Made by a program: the position numbers and the translations under genes. Below, in pieces: positions 24,747 through 33,358 of a stretch of DNA of 64,000 nucleotides; position 1 is the first letter of the stretch, and every line of letters begins with the position of its first letter. Origin of the DNA: Actinomadura cremea (GTDB taxonomy: Bacteria; Actinomycetota; Actinomycetes; Streptosporangiales; Streptosporangiaceae); assembly GCF_014648495.1 (NCBI RefSeq), contig NZ_BMRF01000002.1:558001-622000 (forward strand). The letters are read 5' to 3'. The notes under the pieces are model-generated. The model was not told the DNA's origin and searched no databases. It saw only the letters and a program-made list of their open reading frames with translations.

Positions 24747-24828
24747 CCCTCCGCCGGTCCGGGCACCCGGTCGGCACCAGGACCTCGCCCCCCGCTACAC
24801 CACCCCATCCATCCAAAGGAGACGACCG

Positions 24829-26244
24829 ATGAAGGTCGACAAGATCGGGCGCCTCGCGGCCGGCGCGCTGGCTCTGGCGCTGGTCGCGTCGTGTACCAGC
24901 GAGCGGTCGGGCACCGCGCTGGTACAGGGCGGCGGCGCGGACGGCGGCGGGCAGCCCGCCGCGTCCGCCGGGAAGTTCGGGACGCTGCCGTCGCCGTGCG
25001 GTCCGGGCGACGCGAAGGGCGCCACCGACCAGGGCGTCACCGACGCCGCCATCACGATCGGCTACGGCGACGACCGGGGCTTCGCGTCCGCGCCCGGCCT
25101 GTCCAAGGAGATGGGCGACGCCGTCTCCGCGATGATCGAATGGTGCAACGGGCAGGGCGGCATCAACGGCCGCAAGCTCAAGGGCAACCAGTACGACGGC
25201 GCCTACATGCACGCCGCGAAGGTGGTGCAGGAGGCGTGCAAGCAGGACTTCATGCTGGTCGGGCAGGGCTTCGCGATGGACGACGCCGCCGAGCAGTACC
25301 GGGTGGGCTGCAAGCTGCCGACGGTCGCGGGCTTCACGGTCGGGCCGAACGCGGCGATGGGCCCGATGAAGTTCGAGGCCGTCCCGTACCCGGTGGACCA
25401 GATGAACATCGGGTCGATGCGCATCGCGCAGGAGATGTGGTCCGACTTCGACGACAAGACCGACGTGCTGCTGTCGACGTCGCCCGCGGTGACGACCGGC
25501 ACGAGCAAGGTCAAGTCGGCGATGAAGCAGGTCGGGGTGGAGCCGCTGGAGTGCGGCGTCCGGCTGAACGACGCGGGCGAGAGCAGCTACATGCCGTTCG
25601 CGCAGAAGATCAAGGCGTGCGACGCCGGGTACCTGTGGTCGTCCGACACCCCCGACCCCGGGCAGTTCAGCCTGCTGGAGTCGGTCAAGCGGGCGGGCGC
25701 CGAGCCGAAGTACCTGATGGAGGCGACCTGGTACAGCACCAAGGTCTCCGAGTGGAACAAGGGCTCCGGCGCGGGCGACAACCTGCACGCGGGAATGATC
25801 TTCCAGCCGTTCGAGAACGCCGAGCAGGTTCCGGCGGTCAAGCAGTACATGGACCTCGTCGGCGAGCGGGACGGCAAGATCGCGCTGCTCGGCATGCAGG
25901 CGACCTCGTCGTTCCTGCTGTGGGCGACGGCCGCCGAGAAGTGCGGGTCCGACCTCACCCGGCAGTGCGTGGTCAACGAGCTGTCGAAGGTGCACGAGTG
26001 GACGGGCGGCGGGCTGCACGCGCCGACCGACCCGGGCGCCAACAAGCCCGCGGGCTGCGCGCTGGTGGTGAAGCTGACCGGCGAGAAGTGGGAGCAGGTC
26101 TTCCCGGAGGAGACCGGCGAGTTCTCCTGCGGCGACGACTACGTGGTGGAGACCGACCCCAAGACGTGGGGCACCGAGCTGGACGACGACCGGACCTCCA
26201 CGAAGTTCCTGACGGACGACGTCATCAAGCCGCAGACCTCGTGA
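24829..26244 (+). CDS. Liv-type ABC transporter substrate-binding lipoprotein
   Basis: 471 residues. Lipoprotein signal with lipobox LVASC near residue 22, then a periplasmic-binding fold of the branched-chain amino acid type (Peripla_BP_6): ITIGYGDDRGFASAPGLS, WCNGQGGINGRKLKG and paired cysteines (CGPGDA, WCNG, CKQDF, GCKLP). Anchored outside the membrane to deliver ligand to the permease encoded next. In actinobacteria such receptors in catabolic clusters often carry aromatic, sterol-derived or other carboxylates rather than amino acids; the ligand is unknown. ATG 24829 preceded by AAGGAGA. Confidence 0.88.
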   Translation: MKVDKIGRLAAGALALALVASCTSERSGTALVQGGGADGGGQPAASAGKFGTLPSPCGPGDAKGATDQGVTDAAITIGYGDDRGFASAPGLSKEMGDAVSAMIEWCNGQGGINGRKLKGNQYDGAYMHAAKVVQEACKQDFMLVGQGFAMDDAAEQYRVGCKLPTVAGFTVGPNAAMGPMKFEAVPYPVDQMNIGSMRIAQEMWSDFDDKTDVLLSTSPAVTTGTSKVKSAMKQVGVEPLECGVRLNDAGESSYMPFAQKIKACDAGYLWSSDTPDPGQFSLLESVKRAGAEPKYLMEATWYSTKVSEWNKGSGAGDNLHAGMIFQPFENAEQVPAVKQYMDLVGERDGKIALLGMQATSSFLLWATAAEKCGSDLTRQCVVNELSKVHEWTGGGLHAPTDPGANKPAGCALVVKLTGEKWEQVFPEETGEFSCGDDYVVETDPKTWGTELDDDRTSTKFLTDDVIKPQTS

Positions 26245-26305
26245 GGCGCACGGTGACACGACCGGCGGCGCGACCGTCGGCACGACCCGCGGGAGGGACT
26301 CGCCC

Positions 26306-28540
26306 ATGACGACGTTCCTGACGTACACGATCCTGGGGCTGGTCCTCGGCGCGGTGTACTTCATCGCCGCCTCGGGGCTCGTCCTCACCTACAACACCTC
26401 GGGCATCTTCAATTTCGCGCACGGCGCACAAGCGATGTTCGGAACGTTCCTCTACTGGCAGTTCACCAACGTGTGGGGCTGGCCGGTCTGGCTCGCGCTG
26501 GTCATCGTGGTGGGGGTGGTCGGCCCCGCGATGGGCGCCGCCCTGCACGCGGCGATCATGAAGGGGCTGCGCGGCACCGCCGAGGTCACGAAGATCATCG
26601 TGACCGTGGCGGTGCTCCTTGGAACGGTCTATCTCGCCCAGTGGGCGTGGAACCCGGACGAGGCGTACACCGTCGACATGTTCTTCGGCGGCGGCGCCAA
26701 GATCACCGTCGCCGGGGTGGTGATCCGCTGGCACGAGATCGTCTGCCTGGCCGCCGCCGTCGCCATCGCGATCGGGCTGCGGGTGCTGTTCACCCGCAGC
26801 CGGACGGGCGTGGTGATGCGGGCGTCCGTCGACGACCCCGACCTGCTGCGGCTCAACGGCCACGACCCCGAGCGGGCCGCGATGCTCGCGTGGGCCCTCG
26901 GCTCCACGCTGGCCGTCCTCGCGGGCGTCCTGATCGTCCCGATCAGCGGCGGCGGCCTGGACGCCAACATGCTGACCCTGCTGGTGATCGACGCGTTCGC
27001 GGCGGCGATGTTCGGACGGCTGCGCAGCATCCCGCGCACGTTCGCGGGCGCGATCGTCCTCGGCCTCGCGGCCAACTACGTGCTCGCGTACATGCCGTCC
27101 GCCGGGACGTTCGCGGGCAACCTGCGGGTCTCGCTGCCGATGATCCTGCTGTTCGTCGTGCTGGTCGTGCTGCCGCAGGACCGGCTGCGCGGCGCGGCCG
27201 TCCGGACCCGCGAGCGGTACCGCCCGCCGACGGTGCGGTCGGCGGCGGTGTGGGGCCTGGTGCTGGTCGCCGTCGTCTACCTCTACAGCCTGCTGCTGTC
27301 GGACGGCGGCGTCTCGACGCTCGCGCTCGGCATGTCGTTCGCGATCATCGCCCTGTCGCTGACCGTCCTCACCGGCTACGCGGGCGAGCTGAACCTGGCG
27401 CCGCTGGCGTTCGGGGCCGTCGCCACGGTCGTCGCGTTCCACTTCGGCGTCCAGGGCAGCGGCCTCGCGGCCCGGCTCGGCGTCCACGGCGTGGTGCTCG
27501 GGGTGCTCGCGGCGGCCGTCGTCGGCGGCCTGATCGCCCTCCCGGCGCTGCGCCTGCGCGGCCTGTACCTGGCGCTGGCGACGATGGCGTTCGGCGTGTT
27601 CCTGTCGAACATGGTGCTGCGCGACACCACGCAGCACGAGCTGTTCGGGGTGAAGTTCACGCTGTTCCCCGGCGGCTCCCTGGTCGTCCCGCCGCCGAAG
27701 TTCGGCCCGGTCGACCTGCGGGACGGCACCACGTTCCTGATGACCGCGACCGTCCTGTTCGCGCTGATCGCGATCGGGCTCGCCGCGCTCCGCGCCGGCG
27801 GGTACGGGCGGCGGCTCGCCGCGATGAAGGACAGCCCGGCGGCGACGGCGATGCTCGGGCAGAACCTCGTCCGGCTCAAGCTCGGCGTCTTCATGATCTC
27901 AGCGGCGATCGCGGGGCTCGGCGGCATCCTGATGTCGTCCGCGACCGGCACCGTCGCGCAGGAGAACTTCACCTTCACCGTGAGCCTCAGCCTGCTGATG
28001 CTCGTCGTCGTCGCGGGCATCGGCTACATCAGCGGCGCCCTGTTCGGCGGGCTGATGGCCGGCGTCGGCGGCGCGGTGCTGGTGGGGACGTTCAGCGACC
28101 TCGCGCTGGAGCACGAGGGCCTCGCCGACATCTACAGCACGCTCGGCCACCTGGTCATGGTGCTGACGGCGCTGGTCGGGATGGGCGTCGGCAAGAACCC
28201 CAGCGGCGTCGTCCACGACATCGTCGAGGGCTACCGGGCGATGCGCGGCGCGAGGCCCGTCCTGTACGCGGCCGGGGCGTTCGGCGCCGCCCTGTACGTG
28301 CTGGCCGCGACCGGCGTCATCGGTTCGTGGACGTTCTCGCTCGTCGCCCTCTGCGTGGTCATGCTCCTGCCCGTCATCGGCCGCGTGTACCTGGAGGAGG
28401 GACGCGAGCGCGAGACGCCGCTCGAACTGCTCGGCGTGGACGAGCCCTACGGCGACGAGATGCGCACCCGCCTGGACCAGGAACTCGGACTGCCCGTCAC
28501 CGGCGGCACGTTGAGGGGAGAGGCCAGTGTCACCGCTTGA
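26306..28540 (+). CDS. Fused LivH-LivM branched-chain-type ABC permease
   Basis: 744 residues, twice the size of a single Liv permease. Residues about 1-290 are LivH-like (GLVLTYNTSGIFNFAHGAQA, MRASVDDPDLLRLNGHDPER, ISGGGLDANMLTLLVIDAFA AAMFG). From about 310 they are LivM-like (GMSFAIIALSLTVLTGYAGE, LNLAPLAFGAVA, LRGLYLALATMAFGVFLSN, AAMKDSPAATAMLGQNLVRL). The two halves are normally separate subunits; here one polypeptide forms the pore, with a hydrophilic tail of about 60 residues. The stop overlaps the livG GTG by 14 bp. Confidence 0.93.
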   Translation: MTTFLTYTILGLVLGAVYFIAASGLVLTYNTSGIFNFAHGAQAMFGTFLYWQFTNVWGWPVWLALVIVVGVVGPAMGAALHAAIMKGLRGTAEVTKIIVTVAVLLGTVYLAQWAWNPDEAYTVDMFFGGGAKITVAGVVIRWHEIVCLAAAVAIAIGLRVLFTRSRTGVVMRASVDDPDLLRLNGHDPERAAMLAWALGSTLAVLAGVLIVPISGGGLDANMLTLLVIDAFAAAMFGRLRSIPRTFAGAIVLGLAANYVLAYMPSAGTFAGNLRVSLPMILLFVVLVVLPQDRLRGAAVRTRERYRPPTVRSAAVWGLVLVAVVYLYSLLLSDGGVSTLALGMSFAIIALSLTVLTGYAGELNLAPLAFGAVATVVAFHFGVQGSGLAARLGVHGVVLGVLAAAVVGGLIALPALRLRGLYLALATMAFGVFLSNMVLRDTTQHELFGVKFTLFPGGSLVVPPPKFGPVDLRDGTTFLMTATVLFALIAIGLAALRAGGYGRRLAAMKDSPAATAMLGQNLVRLKLGVFMISAAIAGLGGILMSSATGTVAQENFTFTVSLSLLMLVVVAGIGYISGALFGGLMAGVGGAVLVGTFSDLALEHEGLADIYSTLGHLVMVLTALVGMGVGKNPSGVVHDIVEGYRAMRGARPVLYAAGAFGAALYVLAATGVIGSWTFSLVALCVVMLLPVIGRVYLEEGRERETPLELLGVDEPYGDEMRTRLDQELGLPVTGGTLRGEASVTA

Positions 28541-29306
28541 GAAACCCCCGCTCGAAACCCCTCTGCTCAAAACCCCTCTGCTCGAAACACGGGGCGTCAC
28601 CGTCAGGTTCGGCGGCAACACCGCCGTGGACGACGTCGGCCTCACCGTCGCCGAGGGGGCGATCACCGGGCTGATCGGCCCGAACGGCGCCGGCAAGACG
28701 ACGATGTTCAACACCATCACGGGCCTGCAGAAACCGGCGTCCGGGCAAGTGCTGCTGGACGGCGCCGACATCACCAAACTGCCCCCGGCCAAGCGCGCGC
28801 GGCGCGGTATGGCGCGCACGTTCCAGCGGCTGGAACTGTTCCTGTCGCTGTCCGTGCGCGACAACGTGCGCGTCGCCGGGGACGTCCGGCGCAGCACCGA
28901 CCGCCGCAGGCGGTTCGACCTCGAAGCCGAGACCGACCGCGTCCTGGAGCGCACCGGCCTGACCGACATCGCCGGCCAGGAGGTGTCGGACATCCCGATC
29001 GGACGGGCCCGCGTGGTCGAGGTCGCGCGAGCGCTCATGACGTCCCCGCGCGTCCTGCTGCTGGACGAGCCCGCGTCCGGCCAGACCGAGCAGGAGACCG
29101 AGGCGTTCGCGGAGATGCTCACCGGCCTCGCCGCCGACGGCCTCGCGATCTGCCTCGTCGAGCACGACCTGCCCCTCGTCATGGGGCTGTGCTCGACGAT
29201 CCACGTCCTCGACTACGGCGCCCTGATCGCGTCCGGCACCCCGGCCGAGATCAAGGAGTCGCCCGAGGTCATCGCGGCCTACATCGGGACGGAGGAGGCG
29301 GCGTGA
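28527..29306 (+). CDS. livG: Liv-type ABC transporter ATP-binding protein LivG
   Basis: 259 residues. Walker A IGPNGAGKTT (about 50-59), Q-loop ARTFQRLELF, a divergent signature VSDIPIGRARVVEVARALM, Walker B VLLLDEPASGQ and the H-loop VEHDLPLVM. The signature lacks the usual LSGG, and the D-loop reads PASGQTEQE, both as in other actinobacterial LivG proteins of catabolic clusters. The first 21 residues (EKPPLETPLLKTPLLET) come from a 15-bp tandem repeat not expected in the family. GTG at 28527 overlaps the permease gene; an internal start after the repeat is conceivable. Confidence 0.9.
   Translation: MSPLEKPPLETPLLKTPLLETRGVTVRFGGNTAVDDVGLTVAEGAITGLIGPNGAGKTTMFNTITGLQKPASGQVLLDGADITKLPPAKRARRGMARTFQRLELFLSLSVRDNVRVAGDVRRSTDRRRRFDLEAETDRVLERTGLTDIAGQEVSDIPIGRARVVEVARALMTSPRVLLLDEPASGQTEQETEAFAEMLTGLAADGLAICLVEHDLPLVMGLCSTIHVLDYGALIASGTPAEIKESPEVIAAYIGTEEAA
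28536..28595 (+). repeat. 15-bp tandem minisatellite inside the 5' end of livG
   Basis: Four 15-bp units in frame: CTTGAGAAACCCCCG (28536), CTCGAAACCCCTCTG (28551), CTCAAAACCCCTCTG (28566) and CTCGAAACACGGGGC (28581). They encode L-E-K-P-P / L-E-T-P-L / L-K-T-P-L / L-E-T. Unit 4 merges with the natural start of the ATPase domain, as if the first codons of the domain had been duplicated by slippage. Confidence 0.75.
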
Positions 29307-30004
29307 CCGAGCCCCTGCTCGAACTGCGCGGCGTGCACGCCGCCTACGGGGCCATCGAGGTCCTCCACGGGGTGGACCTCACGCTCCGGCCGGGATCGCT
29401 CCTCGCGCTCCTCGGCCCGAACGGCGGCGGCAAGTCCACCACGATGCGCGTGTGCAGCGGCCTGCACGCGCCGTCCCGCGGCGAGCTGCGGTTCGCGGGC
29501 CGGAAGATGAACGGCGTCACCGCGCAGCAGGCCGCCCGCCTCGGCGTGTGCTCCATCCCGGAGGGGCGCGGCGTCTTCCCGAACCTCACCGTGCGGGAGA
29601 ACCTGTGGGCCGCCACCGGCACGGGCGCCCGCCGCGAGGACGTCGAGGAGAAGGCGTTCGCCCGCTTCCCGATCCTGGCGAAGCGGCGCGACCAGCTCGC
29701 CGGGTCCATGTCCGGCGGCGAGCAGCAGATGCTCGCGCTGTCGCGCGCCCTCGGCACCGAACCGGCGGTGCTGCTGCTCGACGAACTGTCCATGGGCCTC
29801 GCGCCCATGATCGTCTCGCGGATGTACGAGACGGTCGCCGAGCTGGTCGAGGGCGGCCTCTCGGTACTGGTGGCCGAGCAGTTCGCCCGCGCGGTGCTGC
29901 CGATCGCCGACACCGCCGCCCTCATGCTCCACGGACGGGTCGTCGCCGCCGGCGCGCCCGCCGAGATCGAAGACCGGCTGTCCAGCGACTACCTGGGAGG
30001 TTGA
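29303..30004 (+). CDS. livF: Liv-type ABC transporter ATP-binding protein LivF
   Basis: 233 residues. Walker A LGPNGGGKSTTM (about 34-45), CSIPEGRGVFPNLTVRENL (a LivF hallmark), signature MSGGEQQMLALSRAL, Walker B VLLLDELSMGLAP and H-loop replaced by AEQF as usual in LivF. Its GTG overlaps the livG stop (GTGA). With livG it powers the fused permease. Confidence 0.93.
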   Translation: MTEPLLELRGVHAAYGAIEVLHGVDLTLRPGSLLALLGPNGGGKSTTMRVCSGLHAPSRGELRFAGRKMNGVTAQQAARLGVCSIPEGRGVFPNLTVRENLWAATGTGARREDVEEKAFARFPILAKRRDQLAGSMSGGEQQMLALSRALGTEPAVLLLDELSMGLAPMIVSRMYETVAELVEGGLSVLVAEQFARAVLPIADTAALMLHGRVVAAGAPAEIEDRLSSDYLGG

Positions 30005-30011
30005 CGCGACC

Positions 30012-30359
30012 ATGCTCACCGAGGAACGACGCGAGCAGTTCAAGAAGGACGTGGCGGGCGAGCGGCTCAAGACCGACCAGTCCCGGCACGACGGCGCGCT
30101 GCGCATCGTCGGCGCGCTGCTGATGATCACCGGGATCGTCGGCGCGTTCGTCTGCTACAACATCTCGCTCGCGCAGGACGACATCCGCAACGTGGGGTCC
30201 CTGCACATCATGGCGACCGGCTTCGTGGGCGTCACCGTCCTCGGCGGCGCGCTCTACGTCGCCGCCGTGGTCGCGCGCGTCCTGCGGCTGTGGCTGCTGC
30301 GCCAGCTCGTCGAGTCGCAGGCCCGCGCCGACCAGCTCGCCGCGGCCCTCGACCGCTGA
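30012..30359 (+). CDS. Small two-helix membrane protein of the Liv operon
   Basis: 115 residues: a charged N-terminus (MLTEERREQFKKDVAGERLK), two membrane segments (ALRIVGALLMITGIVGAFVC, about 32-51; HIMATGFVGVTVLGGALYVA, about 68-87) and a C-terminal amphipathic helix (LRQLVESQARADQLAAALDR). It starts 7 bp after livF and ends before a strong hairpin, so it belongs to the transporter operon. I know no function; an accessory or stabilising subunit is possible. Confidence 0.75.
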   Translation: MLTEERREQFKKDVAGERLKTDQSRHDGALRIVGALLMITGIVGAFVCYNISLAQDDIRNVGSLHIMATGFVGVTVLGGALYVAAVVARVLRLWLLRQLVESQARADQLAAALDR

Positions 30360-30397
30360 GCCGGGGCGGCCGATCGCGCGCCGCCCGTCGCTCCCAG

Positions 30398-30434
30398 TGA
30401 GCGGGATGCCCGGACCGTCCGGGCATCCCGCTCA
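30398..30434. terminator. Perfect 17-bp stem-loop between the Liv operon and the OYE gene
   Basis: TGAGCGGGATGCCCGGA (30398-30414), loop CCG, then its exact reverse complement to 30434. Stable enough to terminate the Liv transcript, though there is no clear T-run. Its first nine bases repeat the TGAGCGGGA motif at 23808 and 23853, so it may also be an operator for the gene at 30477. Confidence 0.6.
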
Positions 30435-30476
30435 TTACGTTCGGGACGGTCAGAGAAAGTGCCGACGGAGGATCCC

Positions 30477-31676
30477 ATGACATCGCAAGTTCCCGACGTG
30501 CTCGCCCCCGCGAAACTGGGACCCGTCACGCTGCGCAACCGGATCGTGAAGGCCGCGACCTACGAGGGCCTCACCAGGAAGGGCCAGGTCACCGACGCGC
30601 TGATCGACTTCCACGTCCGGCACGCGCGGGGCGGCGTCGGGATGACGACCGTCGCGTACTGCGCGGTCGCGCCGGAGGGCCGCACCGACTCGCGGCAGAT
30701 CCACTGGCGGGACGAGGCGATGCCCGGCCTCCGCAAGCTCACCGACGCCGTGCACGCCGAGGGCGCGGCCGTCCAGGCGCAGATCGGGCACGCCGGCCCG
30801 GTCGCCAACCCCAAGAGCAACAAGCTGCCCGCGCTCGCGCCCAGCCGCCACTTCCACATGACCACGCAGACCATCGCCAAGGCCGCCACCCAGGCGGACC
30901 TGGACCGCGTCGTCAAGGCGCACGGCCACGCGGGGAAGATGGCGATCGAGGCCGGATTCGACTCCGTCGAGATCCACATGGGCCACAACTACCTGACCAG
31001 CTCGTTCCTCAGCCCGAAGGTCAACCACCGCAAGGACGGGTACGGCGGCTCGCTCGAGAACCGCGCCCGGCTGGCCCGCGACATCGGCCGCGCCGTCCGC
31101 GACGCCGTCGGCGACCGGATCGCGATCACCGCGAAACTGAACATGGACGACGGCGTGCCCGGCGGCTTCTGGATCGACGAGGCCATCCAGGTCGCGCGGT
31201 GGCTGGAGGCCGACGGCTCGGTCGACGCCCTCCAGATGACCGCGGGCAGCTCCCTGCTCAACCCCATGTACCTGTTCAAGGGCGACGCGCCGCTGCACGA
31301 GTTCGCGTCCGTCATGAAGCAGCCGACCAAGCTCGGCATCAAGCTCATCGGCAAGCACTTCCTGAAGTCGTACCCGTACGAGGACCTCTACCTGCTCAAG
31401 GACGCCCGGCAGATCCGCGCCGCCGTGAAGCTGCCGATGATCCTTCTCGGCGGGGTCACCGGCAAGGCGTCCATGGACACCGCCATGGCGGAGGGCTTCG
31501 AGTTCGTGGCGATGGCCCGCGCGCTGCTCCGCGAGCCCGACCTGATCAACCGGATCAAGGACGAGCCCGCGACCCAGTCGCTGTGCATCCACTGCAACAA
31601 GTGCATGACCGCGATCTACGGCGGCACCCACTGCGTGCTGTCCACCGAGCCGGCCTGGGGGAGCGCGAGTGCCTGA
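30477..31676 (+). CDS. Old-yellow-enzyme NADH:flavin oxidoreductase (single-domain)
   Basis: 399 residues, FMN-binding TIM barrel: LGPVTLRNRIVKAATYEGL, VQAQIGHAGP, AIEAGFDSVEIHMGHNYLTS SFLSP, DGYGGSLENRARL, LLGGVTGKASMDTAM. The C-terminus keeps four cysteines (CIHCNKC then GGTHC) like the 4Fe-4S site of 2,4-dienoyl-CoA reductase, but the FAD/NAD domains of that enzyme are absent. Probably reduces an enone or dienoyl-CoA intermediate. ATG 30477 has GGAGGA upstream. Overlaps the next gene by 8 bp. Confidence 0.88.
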   Translation: MTSQVPDVLAPAKLGPVTLRNRIVKAATYEGLTRKGQVTDALIDFHVRHARGGVGMTTVAYCAVAPEGRTDSRQIHWRDEAMPGLRKLTDAVHAEGAAVQAQIGHAGPVANPKSNKLPALAPSRHFHMTTQTIAKAATQADLDRVVKAHGHAGKMAIEAGFDSVEIHMGHNYLTSSFLSPKVNHRKDGYGGSLENRARLARDIGRAVRDAVGDRIAITAKLNMDDGVPGGFWIDEAIQVARWLEADGSVDALQMTAGSSLLNPMYLFKGDAPLHEFASVMKQPTKLGIKLIGKHFLKSYPYEDLYLLKDARQIRAAVKLPMILLGGVTGKASMDTAMAEGFEFVAMARALLREPDLINRIKDEPATQSLCIHCNKCMTAIYGGTHCVLSTEPAWGSASA

Positions 31677-33345
31677 GGCGACGGGGCGGAACGAGACGAT
31701 CGCCGGACTGCTGCTCGCGCGGCTGGGCGACGACCGTCCCGGCCTGCGCAGCCGCGACCGGACGTGGACGTGGGACGAGGTCGTCCGCGAGGGCGCGGCC
31801 CGCGCCGGGCTGGCGCGCGCACTCCGGGAGGACGACCGGCCGTTCCACATCGGCGTCCTGCTCGACAACGTGCCCGAGTACGCGCTGTGGCTCGGCGCCG
31901 CCGCGCTGAGCGGCGCGACCGTCGTCGGCATCAACCCGACCCGCACCGGCGCCTACCTGGAGCGGGAGGTCCGGCACACCGACCTTCAGCTCGTCGTCAC
32001 CGACGCCGCCGGGGCGAAGCTGCTCGACGGCCTCGACATCGGCGTCCCCCGCGACCGCTTCCTCCTGGTCGACGACGACGCGTACGCGTCCCGCGTGGCC
32101 GCGCACGCGTGCGAGCCCGAGGCCGACCCGTCCGTCACGCCGACCACCCAGATGCTGCTGCTGTTCACGTCCGGCACGACGGGCGCGTCCAAGGCGGCCC
32201 GCTGCTCGCAGGGACGGCTCGCCGAACTCGGCCGGAACAACTCCGCCAAGTACGACATCAAGCGCGAAGAGATCTCGTACTGCCCGATGCCGCTGTTCCA
32301 CGGCAACGCCCTCATGGCCCTCTGGGCGCCCACGCTCGCCGCCGGCGGCTGCGTGTGCCTGGCGCCGAAGTTCTCCGCGTCCGGCTTCATGCCGGACGTC
32401 CGGTTCTACGGCGCGACGTTCTTCACCTACGTCGGCAAGGCCATCGGCTACGTCCTCGCCACCCCCGAGCGGCCGGACGACGCCGACAACACGCTCACGC
32501 ACGGGTTCGGCACCGAGGCGTCCCCCGAGGACAAGGCCGAGTTCCTCCGCCGCTTCGGCGCCCGGCTCGTCGAGGGCTACGGCTCCAGCGAGGGGGCAGG
32601 GATGATCGACCACCGCGCCCCCGGCACACCCCCGACCGCGTTCGGCAGGCCCGCCCACGACGGCGTCCGGATCGTCAACCCGCAGACGCGCGAGACGTGC
32701 GAGCCGGCCGTCCTGGACGGGCACGGACGCGTCGTCAACGCCGAACGGGCCGTCGGCGAGATCGTCGACGTCGACGGCGCCGCGAAGTTCGAGGGCTACT
32801 ACAACAACCCCGAGGCCGACGCCGAACGCGTCCGGCACGGCTGGTACTGGACCGGCGACCTCGGCTACGTCGACGCCGACGGGTTCCTGTACTTCGGCGG
32901 ACGCTCCGGCGACTGGATCAGGGTCGACTCCGAGAACATCTCCGCGCTGCTCACCCAGCAGATCATCCGCCGCCACCCGAAGATCGTCGACGCCGTCGCC
33001 TACGGCGTCCCCGACCCGCGCTCGGGCGACCAGGTGATGGCCGCGATCGAGATCCCCGAGGGCACCCGGTTCGACGACCTCGACTTCGCCGCGTTCCTGT
33101 CCGCGCAGGACGACCTGGGCACGAAGGGCGCGCCCCGGTTCGTCCGCGTCTCCCACGCCCTGCCGACCACCGGCTCCGGGAAGCTGCGCAAGAAGGAGAT
33201 GCAGCTCGAGGGCTGGCGGACCACCGACCCCGTGCACCGCTGGACCGGGCGCGGCGCGCCCTCCTACGCGCCGATGACCGACGACGACCGGACGGCACTG
33301 CGCGAGGAGTTCATCGCCAACGGCCGCCGCCGCTTCCTCCCCTGA
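31669..33345 (+). CDS. Acyl-CoA synthetase, FadD17-like
   Basis: 558 residues. P-loop LLLFTSGTTGASKAARCSQG (Ser-Lys in place of Pro-Lys, as in steroid/bile-acid type ligases), GTEASPEDKAEFLRRFG, EGYGSSEGA, GYYNNPEADAERVRHGWYW, TGDLGYVDADGFLYFGGRSG DW and C-terminal TTGSGKLRKKEM with the catalytic Lys. It activates a carboxylate for the beta-oxidation genes that follow. The resemblance to mycobacterial FadD17 is by overall motif pattern; the substrate is inferred from context. GTG 31669 overlaps the OYE stop. Confidence 0.87.
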   Translation: MPEATGRNETIAGLLLARLGDDRPGLRSRDRTWTWDEVVREGAARAGLARALREDDRPFHIGVLLDNVPEYALWLGAAALSGATVVGINPTRTGAYLEREVRHTDLQLVVTDAAGAKLLDGLDIGVPRDRFLLVDDDAYASRVAAHACEPEADPSVTPTTQMLLLFTSGTTGASKAARCSQGRLAELGRNNSAKYDIKREEISYCPMPLFHGNALMALWAPTLAAGGCVCLAPKFSASGFMPDVRFYGATFFTYVGKAIGYVLATPERPDDADNTLTHGFGTEASPEDKAEFLRRFGARLVEGYGSSEGAGMIDHRAPGTPPTAFGRPAHDGVRIVNPQTRETCEPAVLDGHGRVVNAERAVGEIVDVDGAAKFEGYYNNPEADAERVRHGWYWTGDLGYVDADGFLYFGGRSGDWIRVDSENISALLTQQIIRRHPKIVDAVAYGVPDPRSGDQVMAAIEIPEGTRFDDLDFAAFLSAQDDLGTKGAPRFVRVSHALPTTGSGKLRKKEMQLEGWRTTDPVHRWTGRGAPSYAPMTDDDRTALREEFIANGRRRFLP

Positions 33346-33358
33346 GAAAGAGAGCGCC

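Noticed and set aside
24829-30004. Branched-chain amino acid uptake as the function of the Liv operon
   Set aside because: Receptor sequence, fused permease and catabolic neighbours fit a different ligand; the family name alone is not evidence for leucine transport.
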